Assembly (NCBI RefSeq): GCF_003053725.1
Contig: NZ_QAYC01000001.1
Coordinates: 62,001-126,000 of the forward strand
DNA from: Rhodovulum kholense
GTDB taxonomy: Bacteria > Pseudomonadota > Alphaproteobacteria > Rhodobacterales > Rhodobacteraceae
Direction: 5' to 3'
Length of the DNA: 64,000 bases
Shown here: positions 9,560 through 19,614 of the stretch, piece by piece
Numbering within the stretch: the first letter of the stretch is position 1
How the letters are laid out: each line of letters starts with the position of its first letter
Notes under the pieces: model-generated
What the model was told of the DNA's origin: nothing
What the model saw: only the letters and a program-made list of their open reading frames with translations
Databases searched by the model: none
Made by a program: the position numbers and the translations under genes

Positions 9560-11380
9560 TCAGCCCGCGGCGCGCGCCTGGCGCTTGCGCTCATGCGGGT
9601 CGAGATAGCGTTTGCGCAGCCGGATCGACCCCGGCGTCACCTCGACCAGCTCGTCGTCGTCGATATAGGCGATGGCCTCCTCGAGGCTCATCCTGACCGG
9701 CGTCGTCAGCCGCACCGCCTCATCCGTGCCCGAGGCGCGGATGTTGGTCAGCTTCTTGCCCTTCAGCGGGTTCACTTCCAGATCGTTGTCGCGCGAATGC
9801 TCGCCAATGATCATCCCCTGATAGACCTGCTCCTGCGCGCCGATGAACAGCTTGCCGCGGTCCTCGAGGTTGAACAGCGCATAGGCCACCGACACCCCGT
9901 CCTCGATCGAGATCAGGACGCCCGCGCGCCGGCCCGGGATCGGCCCCTTGTGAGGGGCCCAGTCGTGGAACACGCGGTTCAGCACGCCGGTGCCGCGCGT
10001 GTCGGTCAGGAACTCGCCCTGATAGCCGATCAGCCCGCGCGAGGGCACATGGGCGATGATCCGGGTCTTGCCGGTGCCGCCCGGGCGCATCTCGACCAGA
10101 TCGCCGCGCCGCACACCGGTCAGCTTCTCGATCACCACGCCCGAGAATTCATCGTCGACGTCGATGGTGACTTCCTCGATGGGCTCCAGCCGCTGGCCGT
10201 TCTCCTCGCGCATCAGCACCTGCGGGCGCGAGATCGACAGCTCGAAACCCTCGCGGCGCATGTTCTCGATCAACACGCCCATCTGCAGCTCGCCTCGGCC
10301 CGCGACCTCGAAGGCCTCGCCGCCGGGCGTGTCGGTCACCTGGATCGCGACGTTCATTTCCGCCTCGCGCATCAGGCGTTCGCGGATCACCCGCGACTGC
10401 ACCTTCTTGCCCTCGCGGCCCGCCAGCGGGCTGTCGTTGATGCCGAAGCTGACGCTGATCGTCGGCGGGTCGATGGGCTGGGCGGGCAGCGCCTCGGTCA
10501 CCTGCGGCGCGCAGAGCGTATCCGCCACGGTCGCCTTCGACATGCCCGCAAGCGTCACGATATCGCCCGCCTCGCCGGCCTCGATCGGCTGCTGCGACAG
10601 GCCGCGGAAGGCCAGCACCTTCGACACCCGGAAGCTTTCCAGCATCTCGCCGGTGCGCGACAGCGCCTTCACGGTATCGCCCGGCTTGACCCGGCCGCTT
10701 TCGACCCGTCCGGTCAGGATGCGCCCGATGAAGGGATCGGCCGAAAGCGTGGTCGCCAGCATGCTGAAGGGCGCGTCGGTCCGCGCCAGTTGCTTGGGCG
10801 CCGGGACATGCTCGAGGATCAGATCGAAGAGCGCATGCAGATCCTTGCGCGGCCCGTCCAGCTCCATATCCGCCCAGCCCGACCGGCCCGAGGCATACAT
10901 ATGCGGGAAATCGAGCTGCTGGTCATTCGCACCGAGGCTCGCGAACAGATCGAAGACCTCGTTCAGCGCGCGGTCGGGTTCGGCCTCGGGCTTGTCGACC
11001 TTGTTCAGGACGACGATGGGCCGGAGCCCCAGCGCCAGCGCCTTCGCGGTCACGAATTTGGTCTGGGGCATCGGCCCTTCGGCGGCGTCGACCAGCAGAA
11101 CGACGCCGTCGACCATGCTGAGGATCCGTTCCACCTCGCCGCCGAAATCGGCGTGGCCGGGGGTGTCGACGATGTTCACCCGGTGGCCGTCCCATTCGAC
11201 CGAGGTGCATTTGGCCAGGATGGTGATCCCGCGCTCGCGTTCCAGGTCGTTCGAGTCCATGGCGCGCTCGGCCACGGACTGGTTCTCGCGGAAGGCGCCG
11301 GATTGTTTCAGGAGCTGGTCCACCAGCGTCGTCTTGCCATGGTCCACGTGTGCGATGATCGCGATATTGCGAAGGTCCAT
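9560..11380 (-). CDS. typA: Ribosome-associated GTPase TypA/BipA
   Basis: A translational GTPase of the EF-G/LepA group that acts on the ribosome under stress or cold. 606 residues, typical. Seen: G1 HVDHGKTT at residues 11-18, switch I with RERGITI, G3 DTPGHADF, G4 NKVDKP, then domains II, III and V and the BipA-specific C-terminus with [12 protein letters not shown]. It starts at an ATG at 11380. No partner genes are linked; it is convergent with alaS-DUF1330. Confidence 0.98.
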   Translation of the reverse strand: MDLRNIAIIAHVDHGKTTLVDQLLKQSGAFRENQSVAERAMDSNDLERERGITILAKCTSVEWDGHRVNIVDTPGHADFGGEVERILSMVDGVVLLVDAAEGPMPQTKFVTAKALALGLRPIVVLNKVDKPEAEPDRALNEVFDLFASLGANDQQLDFPHMYASGRSGWADMELDGPRKDLHALFDLILEHVPAPKQLARTDAPFSMLATTLSADPFIGRILTGRVESGRVKPGDTVKALSRTGEMLESFRVSKVLAFRGLSQQPIEAGEAGDIVTLAGMSKATVADTLCAPQVTEALPAQPIDPPTISVSFGINDSPLAGREGKKVQSRVIRERLMREAEMNVAIQVTDTPGGEAFEVAGRGELQMGVLIENMRREGFELSISRPQVLMREENGQRLEPIEEVTIDVDDEFSGVVIEKLTGVRRGDLVEMRPGGTGKTRIIAHVPSRGLIGYQGEFLTDTRGTGVLNRVFHDWAPHKGPIPGRRAGVLISIEDGVSVAYALFNLEDRGKLFIGAQEQVYQGMIIGEHSRDNDLEVNPLKGKKLTNIRASGTDEAVRLTTPVRMSLEEAIAYIDDDELVEVTPGSIRLRKRYLDPHERKRQARAAG

Positions 11381-11574
11381 CGAAAATGCCTCGAAATGGG
11401 GGTTGCGGCGGACATACCCTGTGTGGGGGCCAAAGACCAGCCTCCATTGCCACGGCGCGTTTTCACGGGCCGGGTCCGGTGTTGGCGATGACGTGATGGC
11501 AGATCAGCGGGCTCAATGCAGCATTCTTGCGGCCAAGGCAGGGCTGCTCCGGGTCGAACTCTGTCTGGGGCCGG

Positions 11575-11910
11575 TCAGTGCGCGGCGGTTTTCGAAAAGA
11601 GGTGAATGACCAGAATGCCCGCGATGATCAGCCCAAGCCCCAAGGCGCCGGGCCAGTCGATGCGCTGGCCGAAGACCGCCCAGCCGATCCCCGAGATCAG
11701 TACGATCCCAAGCCCGGACCAGATCGCATAGACGATGCCGACCGGCATCACCTTCAGCGTCAGGGCCATGAAATAGAAGGACAGCGCATAGCCCAGCACC
11801 ACCAGCACCGAGGGCCAGAGCCGGGTGAATTGCTGGCTCGCCTGCAGCGAACTGGTGGCCATGGTCTCGGTGACGACGGCGAGCAGCAGATAGAGGTAAT
11901 GCTTGGGCAT
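11575..11910 (-). CDS. Small multidrug resistance (SMR) efflux pump, EmrE-like
   Basis: A proton-coupled export pump for quaternary ammonium or cationic compounds, 111 residues with four membrane helices. Seen: Glu14 in [11 protein letters not shown], the proton/drug-binding carboxylate of the family; TRLWPSV; and [13 protein letters not shown], a near-identical match to the EmrE signature. The start at 11910 is just after an AGCGTTCC stretch and 14 bases beyond the YitT-like stop, so the two may share a transcript. Confidence 0.93.
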   Translation of the reverse strand: MPKHYLYLLLAVVTETMATSSLQASQQFTRLWPSVLVVLGYALSFYFMALTLKVMPVGIVYAIWSGLGIVLISGIGWAVFGQRIDWPGALGLGLIIAGILVIHLFSKTAAH

Positions 11911-11924
11911 GGAACGCTCCGGAC

Positions 11925-12545
11925 CTAGCGCGCGATATAGCGGTCGCGCCGGTGGTTGGTGGCGATGATCACGTTCAGGACCGCGGCGCCCGCCAGCGAG
12001 CACAGCACCGTCAGCGGCGGGATGGCCGCGAAGGCCAGGGCGAAGACCACGGCGTCGAAACCAAGCTGGACCCAGCCCGCGCGGATGCCGCGGCTGTCCT
12101 GCAGCCAAAGGGCCATGATGCCGACCCCACCGAGGCTTGCGCCATGGCGGAACAGCGCCAGCAGCCCTGCGCCCGCCGCGACCCCGGCCAGCATCGATCC
12201 GGCCAGCGGCTGTACCCGGCCCAGCGTCAGCACATGCGGCAGGAGTTCGGTGAACAGCGACAGCAGCGCCACCGCGCTGAAGGTCTTGACGGTGAAGGCC
12301 AGCCCCATCCGGCGCAGCGCCAGCCAGTAGAAGGGCAGGTTCAGCGCGAAGAAGATCGGTCCGAAGCCGAAGCCGCTGACATAGCTTGCGACCAGCGACA
12401 GCCCGGCGATCTGGCCGGTCACAAGGCCCGCGCTTTTCAGGATCTGCACCGACAACGCGACCAGCAGCGTGCCCACGACCAGTCCCTGGGCATCCTCCAG
12501 AATCGAATGGCGGGGAACGGTCGGGGGGGGCATGTCGGTCGGCAT
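11925..12545 (-). CDS. YitT family (DUF161) integral membrane protein
   Basis: 206 residues with five or six hydrophobic helices. Seen: the family pattern GLVTGQIAGLSL in the first third and GASLGGVGIMALWLQ in the middle, both Gly-rich turns conserved in YitT-like proteins. It lacks the soluble C-terminal DUF2179 domain of longer members. Function unknown; some relatives are annotated as transporters without proof. It precedes the EmrE-like pump by 14 bases on the same strand. Confidence 0.8.
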   Translation of the reverse strand: MPTDMPPPTVPRHSILEDAQGLVVGTLLVALSVQILKSAGLVTGQIAGLSLVASYVSGFGFGPIFFALNLPFYWLALRRMGLAFTVKTFSAVALLSLFTELLPHVLTLGRVQPLAGSMLAGVAAGAGLLALFRHGASLGGVGIMALWLQDSRGIRAGWVQLGFDAVVFALAFAAIPPLTVLCSLAGAAVLNVIIATNHRRDRYIAR

Positions 12546-12593
12546 GGGCTAGGGGATGGCGCGCCGCGTGCCACTTGTCCAGTGCCTTGCGAG

Positions 12594-12625
12594 GCAAAAG
12601 GGGCCGGCGCGGCGGCCGGCCCCTT
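12594..12625 (-). terminator. Intrinsic terminator of icd
   Basis: An 11-bp stem, AAGGGGCCGGC (12598-12608) with GCCGGCCCCTT (12615-12625), loop GCGGCG, followed on the minus strand by TTTTGCC, 25 bases beyond the icd stop. Confidence 0.85.
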
Positions 12626-12649
12626 CGGGATGCTCAGGGCGTGGGCGGT

Positions 12650-13864
12650 TCAGCCGGCCAGCGCCTTGTTCAGGTTCTCGTCGATCTTTTCCAGGAAGCC
12701 CATGGTGGTCAGCCATTTCTGGTTGGGGCCGACCAGCAGCGCCAGGTCCTTGGTCATCGAGCCCGATTCCACGGTCTCGACCACCACGCGTTCCAGCGTC
12801 TGGGCGAAATGCATCAAGGGCTCGTTGCCGTCGAGCTTGGCGCGGTGCTTCAGACCGCCGGTCCAGGCGTAGATCGAGGCGACCGAGTTGGTCGAGGTCT
12901 GTTCGCCCTTCTGGTGCTGGCGGTAGTGGCGGGTGACGGTACCGTGTGCGGCTTCGGCCTCAACGATCTTGCCGTCGGGGGTCATCAGCACCGAGGTCAT
13001 CAGCCCGAGCGAGCCGAAGCCCTGGGCCACGGTATCGGATTGCACATCGCCGTCGTAGTTCTTGCAGGCCCAGACGAAGCCGCCGTTCCACTTCATGGCG
13101 CAGGCGACCATGTCGTCGATCAGGCGGTGTTCATAGGTGATGCCCGCCTTCTTGAACTGCTCTTCGAACTCTTCCTCAAAGACCTTCTGGAACAGGTCCT
13201 TGAAGCGGCCGTCATAGGCCTTGAGGATGGTGTTCTTGGTCGAGAGATAGACCGGCCAGCCGAGCGAGAGGCCGTAATTCATCGAGGCCCGGGCGAAGTC
13301 GATGATCGACTGGTCGAGGTTGTACATGCCCATGGCGACCCCGGCGGCGGGGGCGTCGTAGACGACCTTCTCGATCACCTGGCCGTCCTCGCCGACGAAT
13401 TTCATCGTCAGCTGGCCCTTGCCGGGGAAGCGGAAATCGGTCGCGCGGTACTGGTCGCCGAAGGCGTGACGGCCGATCACGATGGGACGGGTCCAGCCCG
13501 GCACCAGGCGCGGCACGTTCTTGCAGATGATCGGCGCGCGGAAGACCACGCCGCCGAGGATGTTGCGGATCGTGCCGTTGGGCGATTTCCACATCTGCTT
13601 GAGGCCGAATTCCTCGACCCGCGCCTCGTCGGGGGTGATGGTGGCGCATTTCACGCCAACGCCGATTTCCTTGATCTTGTTGGCCGCGTCGACGGTGATC
13701 TGGTCGTTGGTCCGGTCGCGCTCTTCGACGCCAAGGTCGTAGTAAAGCAGATCGAGGTCGAGATAGGGCAGGATCAGCTTCTTCTTGATGAAGTCCCAGA
13801 TGATCCGGGTCATCTCGTCGCCGTCGAGCTCGACGACCGGGTTTTCGACTTTGATCTTTGTCAT
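12650..13864 (-). CDS. icd: NADP-dependent isocitrate dehydrogenase
   Basis: TCA-cycle oxidative decarboxylation of isocitrate to 2-oxoglutarate, making NADPH. 404 residues, the homodimeric eukaryote-like type II enzyme common in alphaproteobacteria. Seen: [16 protein letters not shown] at the N-terminus, [13 protein letters not shown] (the substrate-binding Ser/Asn/Arg loop), [13 protein letters not shown], and [12 protein letters not shown] (NADP site). The start at 13864 is preceded by AAAGAGGCG; a longer reading from 13975 lacks a ribosome-binding site. Single-gene transcript with its own terminator. Confidence 0.98.
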   Translation of the reverse strand: MTKIKVENPVVELDGDEMTRIIWDFIKKKLILPYLDLDLLYYDLGVEERDRTNDQITVDAANKIKEIGVGVKCATITPDEARVEEFGLKQMWKSPNGTIRNILGGVVFRAPIICKNVPRLVPGWTRPIVIGRHAFGDQYRATDFRFPGKGQLTMKFVGEDGQVIEKVVYDAPAAGVAMGMYNLDQSIIDFARASMNYGLSLGWPVYLSTKNTILKAYDGRFKDLFQKVFEEEFEEQFKKAGITYEHRLIDDMVACAMKWNGGFVWACKNYDGDVQSDTVAQGFGSLGLMTSVLMTPDGKIVEAEAAHGTVTRHYRQHQKGEQTSTNSVASIYAWTGGLKHRAKLDGNEPLMHFAQTLERVVVETVESGSMTKDLALLVGPNQKWLTTMGFLEKIDENLNKALAG

Positions 13865-14060
13865 GGGCGCCTCTTTTCGGTGCGGGATTCGCGCTTTCGG
13901 ATTGCGTGATACCGCAAAGAGGCACGGCGGGGAAGATAGTATGCGGTTGTATACGAAATGGCGCGCAAGCGGCATTCCCTTGCGTCAAGCCGGTCCCGAT
14001 CCCCGACCCGGCGCAGCGGTCGGCAGGGGCCGCGGGGCGCGCCGACCGGCAGGAGGCCAA

Positions 14061-14098
14061 TGAAAAACGCTCCGCCCACGGGGACGAAGCGTTTTTCA
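14061..14098 (-). terminator. Hairpin terminator after the alpha/beta hydrolase
   Basis: TGAAAAACGCT (14061-14071) and AGCGTTTTTCA (14088-14098) form an 11-bp perfect stem with a GC-rich 16-base loop. The A and T runs on the arms make it usable from either strand. It lies 28 bases beyond the hydrolase stop. Confidence 0.8.
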
Positions 14099-14126
14099 GA
14101 GGGCCGCGACGGGGCGTCGCAGCGGA

Positions 14127-14780
14127 TCAGCGGGTGCCTTCGGTCAGGCGCCGGCGGACATAGGTGGTGACGTTCTCGATCATCGGGTCCATGTGCGGCT
14201 CCTGGAAGAAGTGATCCGCCCCCTCGATCTCCTGATGGGTGATGGTGATGCCCTTCTGCTCGTGCAGCTTGTCGACGAGCGCGCGGGTATCGGCCGGCGG
14301 TGCCACCCGGTCGGCGGAGCCGTTGATGATCAGGCCCGAGGACGGGCAGGGGGCCAGGAACGAGAAATCGTACATGTTGGCGGGCGGGCTGACCGAGACG
14401 AAACCGGTGATCTCGGGCCGCCGCATCAGCAACTGCATGCCGATCCAGGCCCCGAAGGAGAAGCCCGCGACCCAGCAATGCTTGGCGTTCTGGTTCATCG
14501 ACTGCAGGTAGTCGAGCGCCGAGGCGGCGTCGGACAGCTCGCCCACGCCCTGGTCGTATTCGCCCTGGCTGCGGCCGACTCCCCGGAAATTGAACCGGAG
14601 CACGGTGAAGCCCATGTTATAGAATGCGTAGTGCAGGCTGTAGACCACGCGATTGTTCATCGTGCCCCCGAATTGCGGGTGGGGATGCAGGACGATGGCA
14701 ATCGGGGCGTCGCGGTCTTTCTGCGGGTGGTAACGGCCTTCCAGACGACCTTCGGGTCCGGGAAAGATGACCTCGGGCAT
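14127..14780 (-). CDS. Alpha/beta hydrolase (COG2945-like)
   Basis: A 217-residue soluble serine hydrolase. Seen: HPHPQFGGTMNN (oxyanion region), nucleophile elbow GFSFG (about residues 111-115), the acid residue in GSADRVAPP, and the catalytic His in ADHFFQE near the C-terminus. The start at 14780 (MPEVIFPGPEG) follows GAGAAGAC. The substrate is unknown; relatives are described only as general hydrolases. It is divergent from the Fe-S operon, with about 150 bases between. Confidence 0.87.
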   Translation of the reverse strand: MPEVIFPGPEGRLEGRYHPQKDRDAPIAIVLHPHPQFGGTMNNRVVYSLHYAFYNMGFTVLRFNFRGVGRSQGEYDQGVGELSDAASALDYLQSMNQNAKHCWVAGFSFGAWIGMQLLMRRPEITGFVSVSPPANMYDFSFLAPCPSSGLIINGSADRVAPPADTRALVDKLHEQKGITITHQEIEGADHFFQEPHMDPMIENVTTYVRRRLTEGTR

Positions 14781-14929
14781 GCGTGTCTTCTCATTCGCGG
14801 TGCCCGCGATTTCTTGACGAAATCGGACAGGCTCCATAGGACAGGACGAACCCGGCGGGCGCGGGTCGGGGTGCATCCGGAGGTAATGGTCCGCCGGGGC
14901 TGCGTCAACTGTTTGCCGGGGGAGCGTCG

Positions 14930-15391
14930 ATGAAACTCAGCACCAAGGGGCGCTATGCGATGGTCGCCCTCGCCGATCTGGCCTTGCAGCCGGAAGAGTG
15001 TCTGGTCTCGCTGTCGGAAATTTCCAAGCGCCAGAACATTTCCCTGCCCTATCTCGAACAGCTTTTCGTCAAGCTGCGCCGGGCGGGGCTGGTGGAATCG
15101 GTGCGCGGCCCCGGCGGCGGCTACAAGCTGGCACGCCCGGCCGCGGATATCCGGGTCTCGGACGTGCTGGGCGCGGTCGACGAGACGGTCAGCGCGATGC
15201 ATACCGGTGCGGGCGTCTCGGGCGGCACTTCGGGCACACGGGCGCAATCGCTGACCAACCGGCTTTGGGAAGGGCTCAGCGCGCATGTCTATGTGTTCCT
15301 GCACCAGGCCCGCCTGTCGGATGTGATCGGCAACGGCCTTGCGCCCTGTCCGGCGGTGCCCGCGCTCTTTCACGTCGTGGACGAGGACTGA
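14930..15391 (+). CDS. iscR: Rrf2-family regulator IscR of the isc-suf operon
   Basis: Winged-helix Fe-S sensing regulator, 153 residues. Seen: the Rrf2 N-terminus MKLSTKGRYAMVALADLA, recognition helix region ISLPYLEQLFVKLRRAGLV and wing RGPGGGYKLAR, all close to E. coli IscR. The cluster-binding loop differs: the positions of the three E. coli cysteines and His107 carry Thr, Gly/Ser, Ser and Asn, leaving only two cysteines elsewhere (Cys24 and one near residue 141). This matches the unusual IscR type known from Rhodobacter sphaeroides, which represses Fe-S genes with non-canonical ligation. First gene of the operon. Confidence 0.93.
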   Translation: MKLSTKGRYAMVALADLALQPEECLVSLSEISKRQNISLPYLEQLFVKLRRAGLVESVRGPGGGYKLARPAADIRVSDVLGAVDETVSAMHTGAGVSGGTSGTRAQSLTNRLWEGLSAHVYVFLHQARLSDVIGNGLAPCPAVPALFHVVDED

Positions 15392-15511
15392 CGCCGCCAT
15401 CTGTCGCGGTGCCGCCCGCGCGCCTTGCGGCCGTCGACCGCCCGGCGGCGGTGCGGCCGGAAAAGGGCCCGGAACAAGGGGCAGAACAAGAGCCGGAACA
15501 AGGGGAAGACC

Positions 15512-16558
15512 ATGCCCGGGCGGGTATATCTCGACTGGAACGCCACGGCGCCGCTGCGGCCCGAGGCGAAGGCCGCGATGATCGCGGCGATGGATGTGGT
15601 GGGCAACCCGTCCTCGGTTCATGCCGAGGGCCGGGCCGCGCGCGGGCTGGTCGAGAAGGCCCGTGCCCAGGTGGCCGCGGCGCTGGGGGCCGAGGGGGCC
15701 GAGATCGTCTTCACCTCGGGCGCGAGCGAGGCGGCGGCGCTGGCCTGCGCCGGGCGCTGGTTGCAGGGCGCCGAGATCGAGCATGACGCGGTGGCGGCCT
15801 GGATCGACCCCTGCCTGCCGGTCGATGCCGAGGGGCGGGTGACGGTGCGCGATCCGGCCGGGACCGCGCTTCAGCTGGCCAATTCCGAAACCGGCGTCAT
15901 CCAGCAGATCCCCGAGGGTCTGGCCGTCTGCGATCTGACGCAGGGATTCGGCAAACTGCCGATCGCCTTCAACTGGCTGGGCTGCCAGATGGGTTTGGTC
16001 TCTGCCCATAAAATTGGCGGACCGAAGGGGATCGGGGCATTGGTGATGCGCCCCGGTTGCGACATGGAGCCGCAGATTCGCGGCGGCGGTCAAGAGCTTG
16101 GCCGCCGGGCGGGCACCGAGAACGTGATCGGCATTGCGGGCTTCGGGGCCGCCGCAGAAGCCGCCGCCGCCGAGCTTGCCGCAGGAAACTGGGCGGAAAT
16201 CGAACATTTTAGAAGCATTCTAGAATTAGCGATTGCAGAGCGCGCAAATAAGACTATTTTTGTCGGGAAAGGGGCGCCGCGTCTGCCCAACACCTTGTGC
16301 CTCGCCACGCCCGGCTGGAAGGGCGAGACTCAGGTGATGCAGATGGATCTGGCCGGCTTCGCGGTTTCCGCAGGGTCGGCCTGTTCGTCGGGCAAGCTGC
16401 GCCCCAGCCGGGTTCTGACCGCCATGGGGCTGGGCGAGGACGTGGCGGCATCGGCGATCCGGGTCTCGATGGGGCCGGGCACGACCGAAGAGGATGTAAG
16501 GCGCTTTGCCGAGGCCTGGCTTGCGGCGGAAGCGAAATTCAGGGCCCGCGCGGGCTGA
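15512..16558 (+). CDS. Class V cysteine desulfurase (IscS/NifS-like)
   Basis: PLP enzyme that takes sulfur from cysteine as a persulfide for Fe-S assembly. 348 residues. Seen: [15 protein letters not shown] at the N-terminus, [10 protein letters not shown], the PLP lysine in [10 protein letters not shown], and the catalytic Cys in GSACSSGK. The start at 15512 follows AAGGGGAAG. It lies 120 bases after iscR. Odd: codons around 16200-16265 switch to AT-rich, locally rare choices (AGA, CTA, TTA, ATT), and this segment contains an ICE-like box. It is a second, separate desulfurase from SufS at the far end of the operon. Confidence 0.92.
   Translation: MPGRVYLDWNATAPLRPEAKAAMIAAMDVVGNPSSVHAEGRAARGLVEKARAQVAAALGAEGAEIVFTSGASEAAALACAGRWLQGAEIEHDAVAAWIDPCLPVDAEGRVTVRDPAGTALQLANSETGVIQQIPEGLAVCDLTQGFGKLPIAFNWLGCQMGLVSAHKIGGPKGIGALVMRPGCDMEPQIRGGGQELGRRAGTENVIGIAGFGAAAEAAAAELAAGNWAEIEHFRSILELAIAERANKTIFVGKGAPRLPNTLCLATPGWKGETQVMQMDLAGFAVSAGSACSSGKLRPSRVLTAMGLGEDVAASAIRVSMGPGTTEEDVRRFAEAWLAAEAKFRARAG
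16208..16224. promoter_or_regulatory. Irr-type ICE box inside the desulfurase gene
   Basis: TTTAGAA-GCA-TTCTAGA matches the iron control element TTTAGAA-N3-TTCTAAA at 13 of 14 arm positions. It sits in a short AT-rich island within the coding sequence, about 400 bases before sufB. An overlapping TAGAAT hexamer reads on both strands; on the minus strand it has TTGCGC 19 bases upstream. It could control an internal sense or antisense promoter (inference). Confidence 0.6.
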
Positions 16559-16629
16559 GGACGCGCCGGCCGACGGATCGGACAGGCTCCGCGGATCGGC
16601 GGGCCAAGACAGAGAGGCGGAAGACCAGG

Positions 16630-18162
16630 ATGGCTGCTTTGGACAAGGCCGACATGAAGAACGTCAAGGAGGGGGTCGACCAGGAGACGGTCGAGGCCGT
16701 CCAGTCGATGGCCGGCAAGTACAAGTACGGCTGGGATACCGAGATCGAGATGGACTATGCCCCGATGGGGCTGACCGAAGAGATCGTCCGCCTGATCTCG
16801 GCCAAGAACGACGAGCCCGAATGGATGACCGAGTGGCGTCTGCAGGCCTTCCGCCGCTGGCAGCAGATGGAAGAGCCCGACTGGGCGATGGTCGACTATC
16901 CCGAGATCGACTTTCAGGCGCAGTATTACTACGCGCGGCCCAAGAGCATGGCGGAGAAGCCGAAATCGCTCGACGAGGTCGATCCCAAGCTGCTTGAGAC
17001 CTACCAGAAGCTGGGCATTCCGCTGAAGGAACAGATGATCCTCGCGGGCGTCGAGGGCGCCGAGGCCGCGCCCGCCGAGGGCCGCAAGGTCGCGGTCGAC
17101 GCTGTGTTCGATTCGGTCTCGGTCGGCACCACCTTCCAGAAAGAGTTGCAGGCGGCGGGCGTCATCTTCTGCTCGATCTCGGAAGCGATCCGCAACCACC
17201 CCGATCTGGTGAAGAAATATCTGGGCTCGGTCGTGCCGCAGTCCGACAACTTCTATGCGACGCTCAATTCGGCGGTCTTTTCGGACGGGTCCTTCGTGTA
17301 TGTGCCGCCGGGCGTGCGCTGCCCGATGGAGCTGTCGACCTATTTCCGCATCAATGCCGAGAATACCGGCCAGTTCGAACGGACGCTGATCATCGCCGAC
17401 AAAGAGGCCTATGTCTCCTATCTGGAAGGCTGCACCGCGCCCCAGCGCGACACCGCCCAGCTGCATGCGGCGGTGGTGGAAATCGTGATCCTCGACGATG
17501 CCGAGGTGAAATATTCGACCGTGCAGAACTGGTTCCCGGGCGACGAGGACGGCAAGGGCGGGATCTACAATTTCGTCACCAAGCGTGCCGATTGCCGGGG
17601 CCCGCGGTCCAAGGTGATGTGGACCCAGGTCGAGACCGGCTCTGCCGTGACCTGGAAATACCCCTCCTGCATCCTCAGGGGCGATGACAGCCAGGGCGAA
17701 TTCTACTCGATCGCCATCACCAACAACTGGCAGCAGGCCGATACCGGCACCAAGATGGTGCATCTGGGCAAGAACACCCGGTCCCGGATCGTGTCCAAGG
17801 GGATCTCGGCGGGCCACGCCCAGAACACCTATCGCGGCCTCGTCAGCATGCATCCGAAGGCGAAGAACAGCCGAAACTACACCCAGTGCGACAGTTTGCT
17901 TATCGGCGACAAGTGCGGGGCGCACACCGTCCCCTATATCGAGGTGAGAAACAGCAGCTCGCGGGTGGAACACGAGGCCACCACCTCGAAGGTGGACGAG
18001 GACCAGCTTTTCTACTGCCGCTCGCGGGGCATGGACGAGGAGGAAGCCGTGGCCCTGGTGATCAACGGGTTCTGCAAGGACGTGCTGCAGGCGCTGCCGA
18101 TGGAATTCGCCATGGAGGCGCAGCAGCTGGTGGCGATCAGCCTGGAAGGGTCGGTCGGGTGA
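16630..18162 (+). CDS. sufB: Fe-S scaffold protein SufB
   Basis: Subunit of the SufBCD scaffold on which Fe-S clusters are built. 510 residues, typical of alphaproteobacteria. Seen: an N-terminal helical region, the beta-helix core with [49 protein letters not shown] (scaffold cysteine) and C-terminal [21 protein letters not shown]. The start at 16630 (MAALDKADM) follows GGCGGAAG. Its stop overlaps the next small gene by GTGA. A longer in-frame reading upstream is part of the previous gene's DNA and is not used. Confidence 0.98.
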   Translation: MAALDKADMKNVKEGVDQETVEAVQSMAGKYKYGWDTEIEMDYAPMGLTEEIVRLISAKNDEPEWMTEWRLQAFRRWQQMEEPDWAMVDYPEIDFQAQYYYARPKSMAEKPKSLDEVDPKLLETYQKLGIPLKEQMILAGVEGAEAAPAEGRKVAVDAVFDSVSVGTTFQKELQAAGVIFCSISEAIRNHPDLVKKYLGSVVPQSDNFYATLNSAVFSDGSFVYVPPGVRCPMELSTYFRINAENTGQFERTLIIADKEAYVSYLEGCTAPQRDTAQLHAAVVEIVILDDAEVKYSTVQNWFPGDEDGKGGIYNFVTKRADCRGPRSKVMWTQVETGSAVTWKYPSCILRGDDSQGEFYSIAITNNWQQADTGTKMVHLGKNTRSRIVSKGISAGHAQNTYRGLVSMHPKAKNSRNYTQCDSLLIGDKCGAHTVPYIEVRNSSSRVEHEATTSKVDEDQLFYCRSRGMDEEEAVALVINGFCKDVLQALPMEFAMEAQQLVAISLEGSVG

Positions 18163-18539
18163 ACAGGCCGAAGACGATGGCCGCCTCCGGCGCGGGCCGC
18201 GGCGCCGGCGCCGAGACCGGGCGCGCGGCGGCCGACCGGGCGCGCGGCCCGCGCCGGAGGCGGCTGCCGCTTCCGTCGATCCCCGGCCATGGCGGGCGGC
18301 TGTTCCTGACCACGCGGATGCGGCTTCTGATCATCGCTCAGGGGCTGATCTTCTACGCCTCGCTGCAGGACGAAGAGACCATCGACTGGCTGGGAACCCT
18401 GGTGCCGCTGTCGAAGGGGCAGGCGGCCCTGGCCGAAGGACTGCTCGGGCTCATGCTGTTCCTGCTCTGGGGGCTTTGCATGATTGCCTGGATGCGGGTC
18501 TTCGCGGCCCAGCGTCGCGACACGGAGGACCGGACATGA
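18159..18539 (+). CDS. Small two-helix membrane protein of the suf operon, unknown function
   Basis: About 126 residues. I do not recognise a family. Seen: a basic, Arg/Gly-rich N-terminal 50 residues, then a membrane helix at [14 protein letters not shown], a short acidic loop ([10 protein letters not shown]) and a second helix [18 protein letters not shown]. The GTG start overlaps the sufB stop (GTGA); ATG 18177 is an alternative. Its own stop overlaps the next ATG (ATGA). Tight coupling on both sides says it is made with SufBC, but no Fe-S role can be read from the sequence. Confidence 0.75.
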   Translation: MNRPKTMAASGAGRGAGAETGRAAADRARGPRRRRLPLPSIPGHGGRLFLTTRMRLLIIAQGLIFYASLQDEETIDWLGTLVPLSKGQAALAEGLLGLMLFLLWGLCMIAWMRVFAAQRRDTEDRT

Positions 18540-18847
18540 TCGTCACCACCACGCCCTCGGTCGAGGGCCGGAGCATCATAGCCTATCACGGCGTCGTCGT
18601 CGGCGAGGCGATCCTGGGGGCCAATGTCTTCCGAGACATCTTCGCGGGCATCACCGACATCATCGGCGGCCGGTCCTCGGCCTACGAGGCCTCGCTGGGC
18701 GAAGCGCGCGAGACCGCGCTGGCCGAACTGGAACAACGGGCGCGGGCCATGGGCGGCAATGCCGTGGTCGGCGTCGATCTGGATTACGAAGTCATCAACA
18801 ACATGCTGATGGTGTCGGCCTCGGGCACCGCCGTCACGTTGAGCTAG
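18536..18847 (+). CDS. YbjQ/UPF0145 family protein
   Basis: 103-residue soluble protein of the YbjQ (UPF0145) family, a small fold sometimes described as heavy-metal binding, without firm function. Seen: the family patterns [39 protein letters not shown] and [12 protein letters not shown]. The ATG overlaps the preceding stop. Placed between sufB and sufC; it contains no cysteines, so direct cluster binding through thiolates is unlikely. Confidence 0.88.
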   Translation: MIVTTTPSVEGRSIIAYHGVVVGEAILGANVFRDIFAGITDIIGGRSSAYEASLGEARETALAELEQRARAMGGNAVVGVDLDYEVINNMLMVSASGTAVTLS

Positions 18848-18858
18848 GGGATATCGAC

Positions 18859-19613
<755 letters not shown>

Positions 19614-19614
<1 letters not shown>

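Noticed and set aside
9593-11491. 632-residue plus-strand frame opposite typA
   Set aside because: Antisense shadow rich in His, Arg and Gln, with no motifs, over a fully conserved typA.
15467-15500. SOS-box reading of the GAACAAG repeats before the desulfurase
   Set aside because: The GAAC half-sites are 8 bases apart, not the 7 required by alphaproteobacterial LexA.
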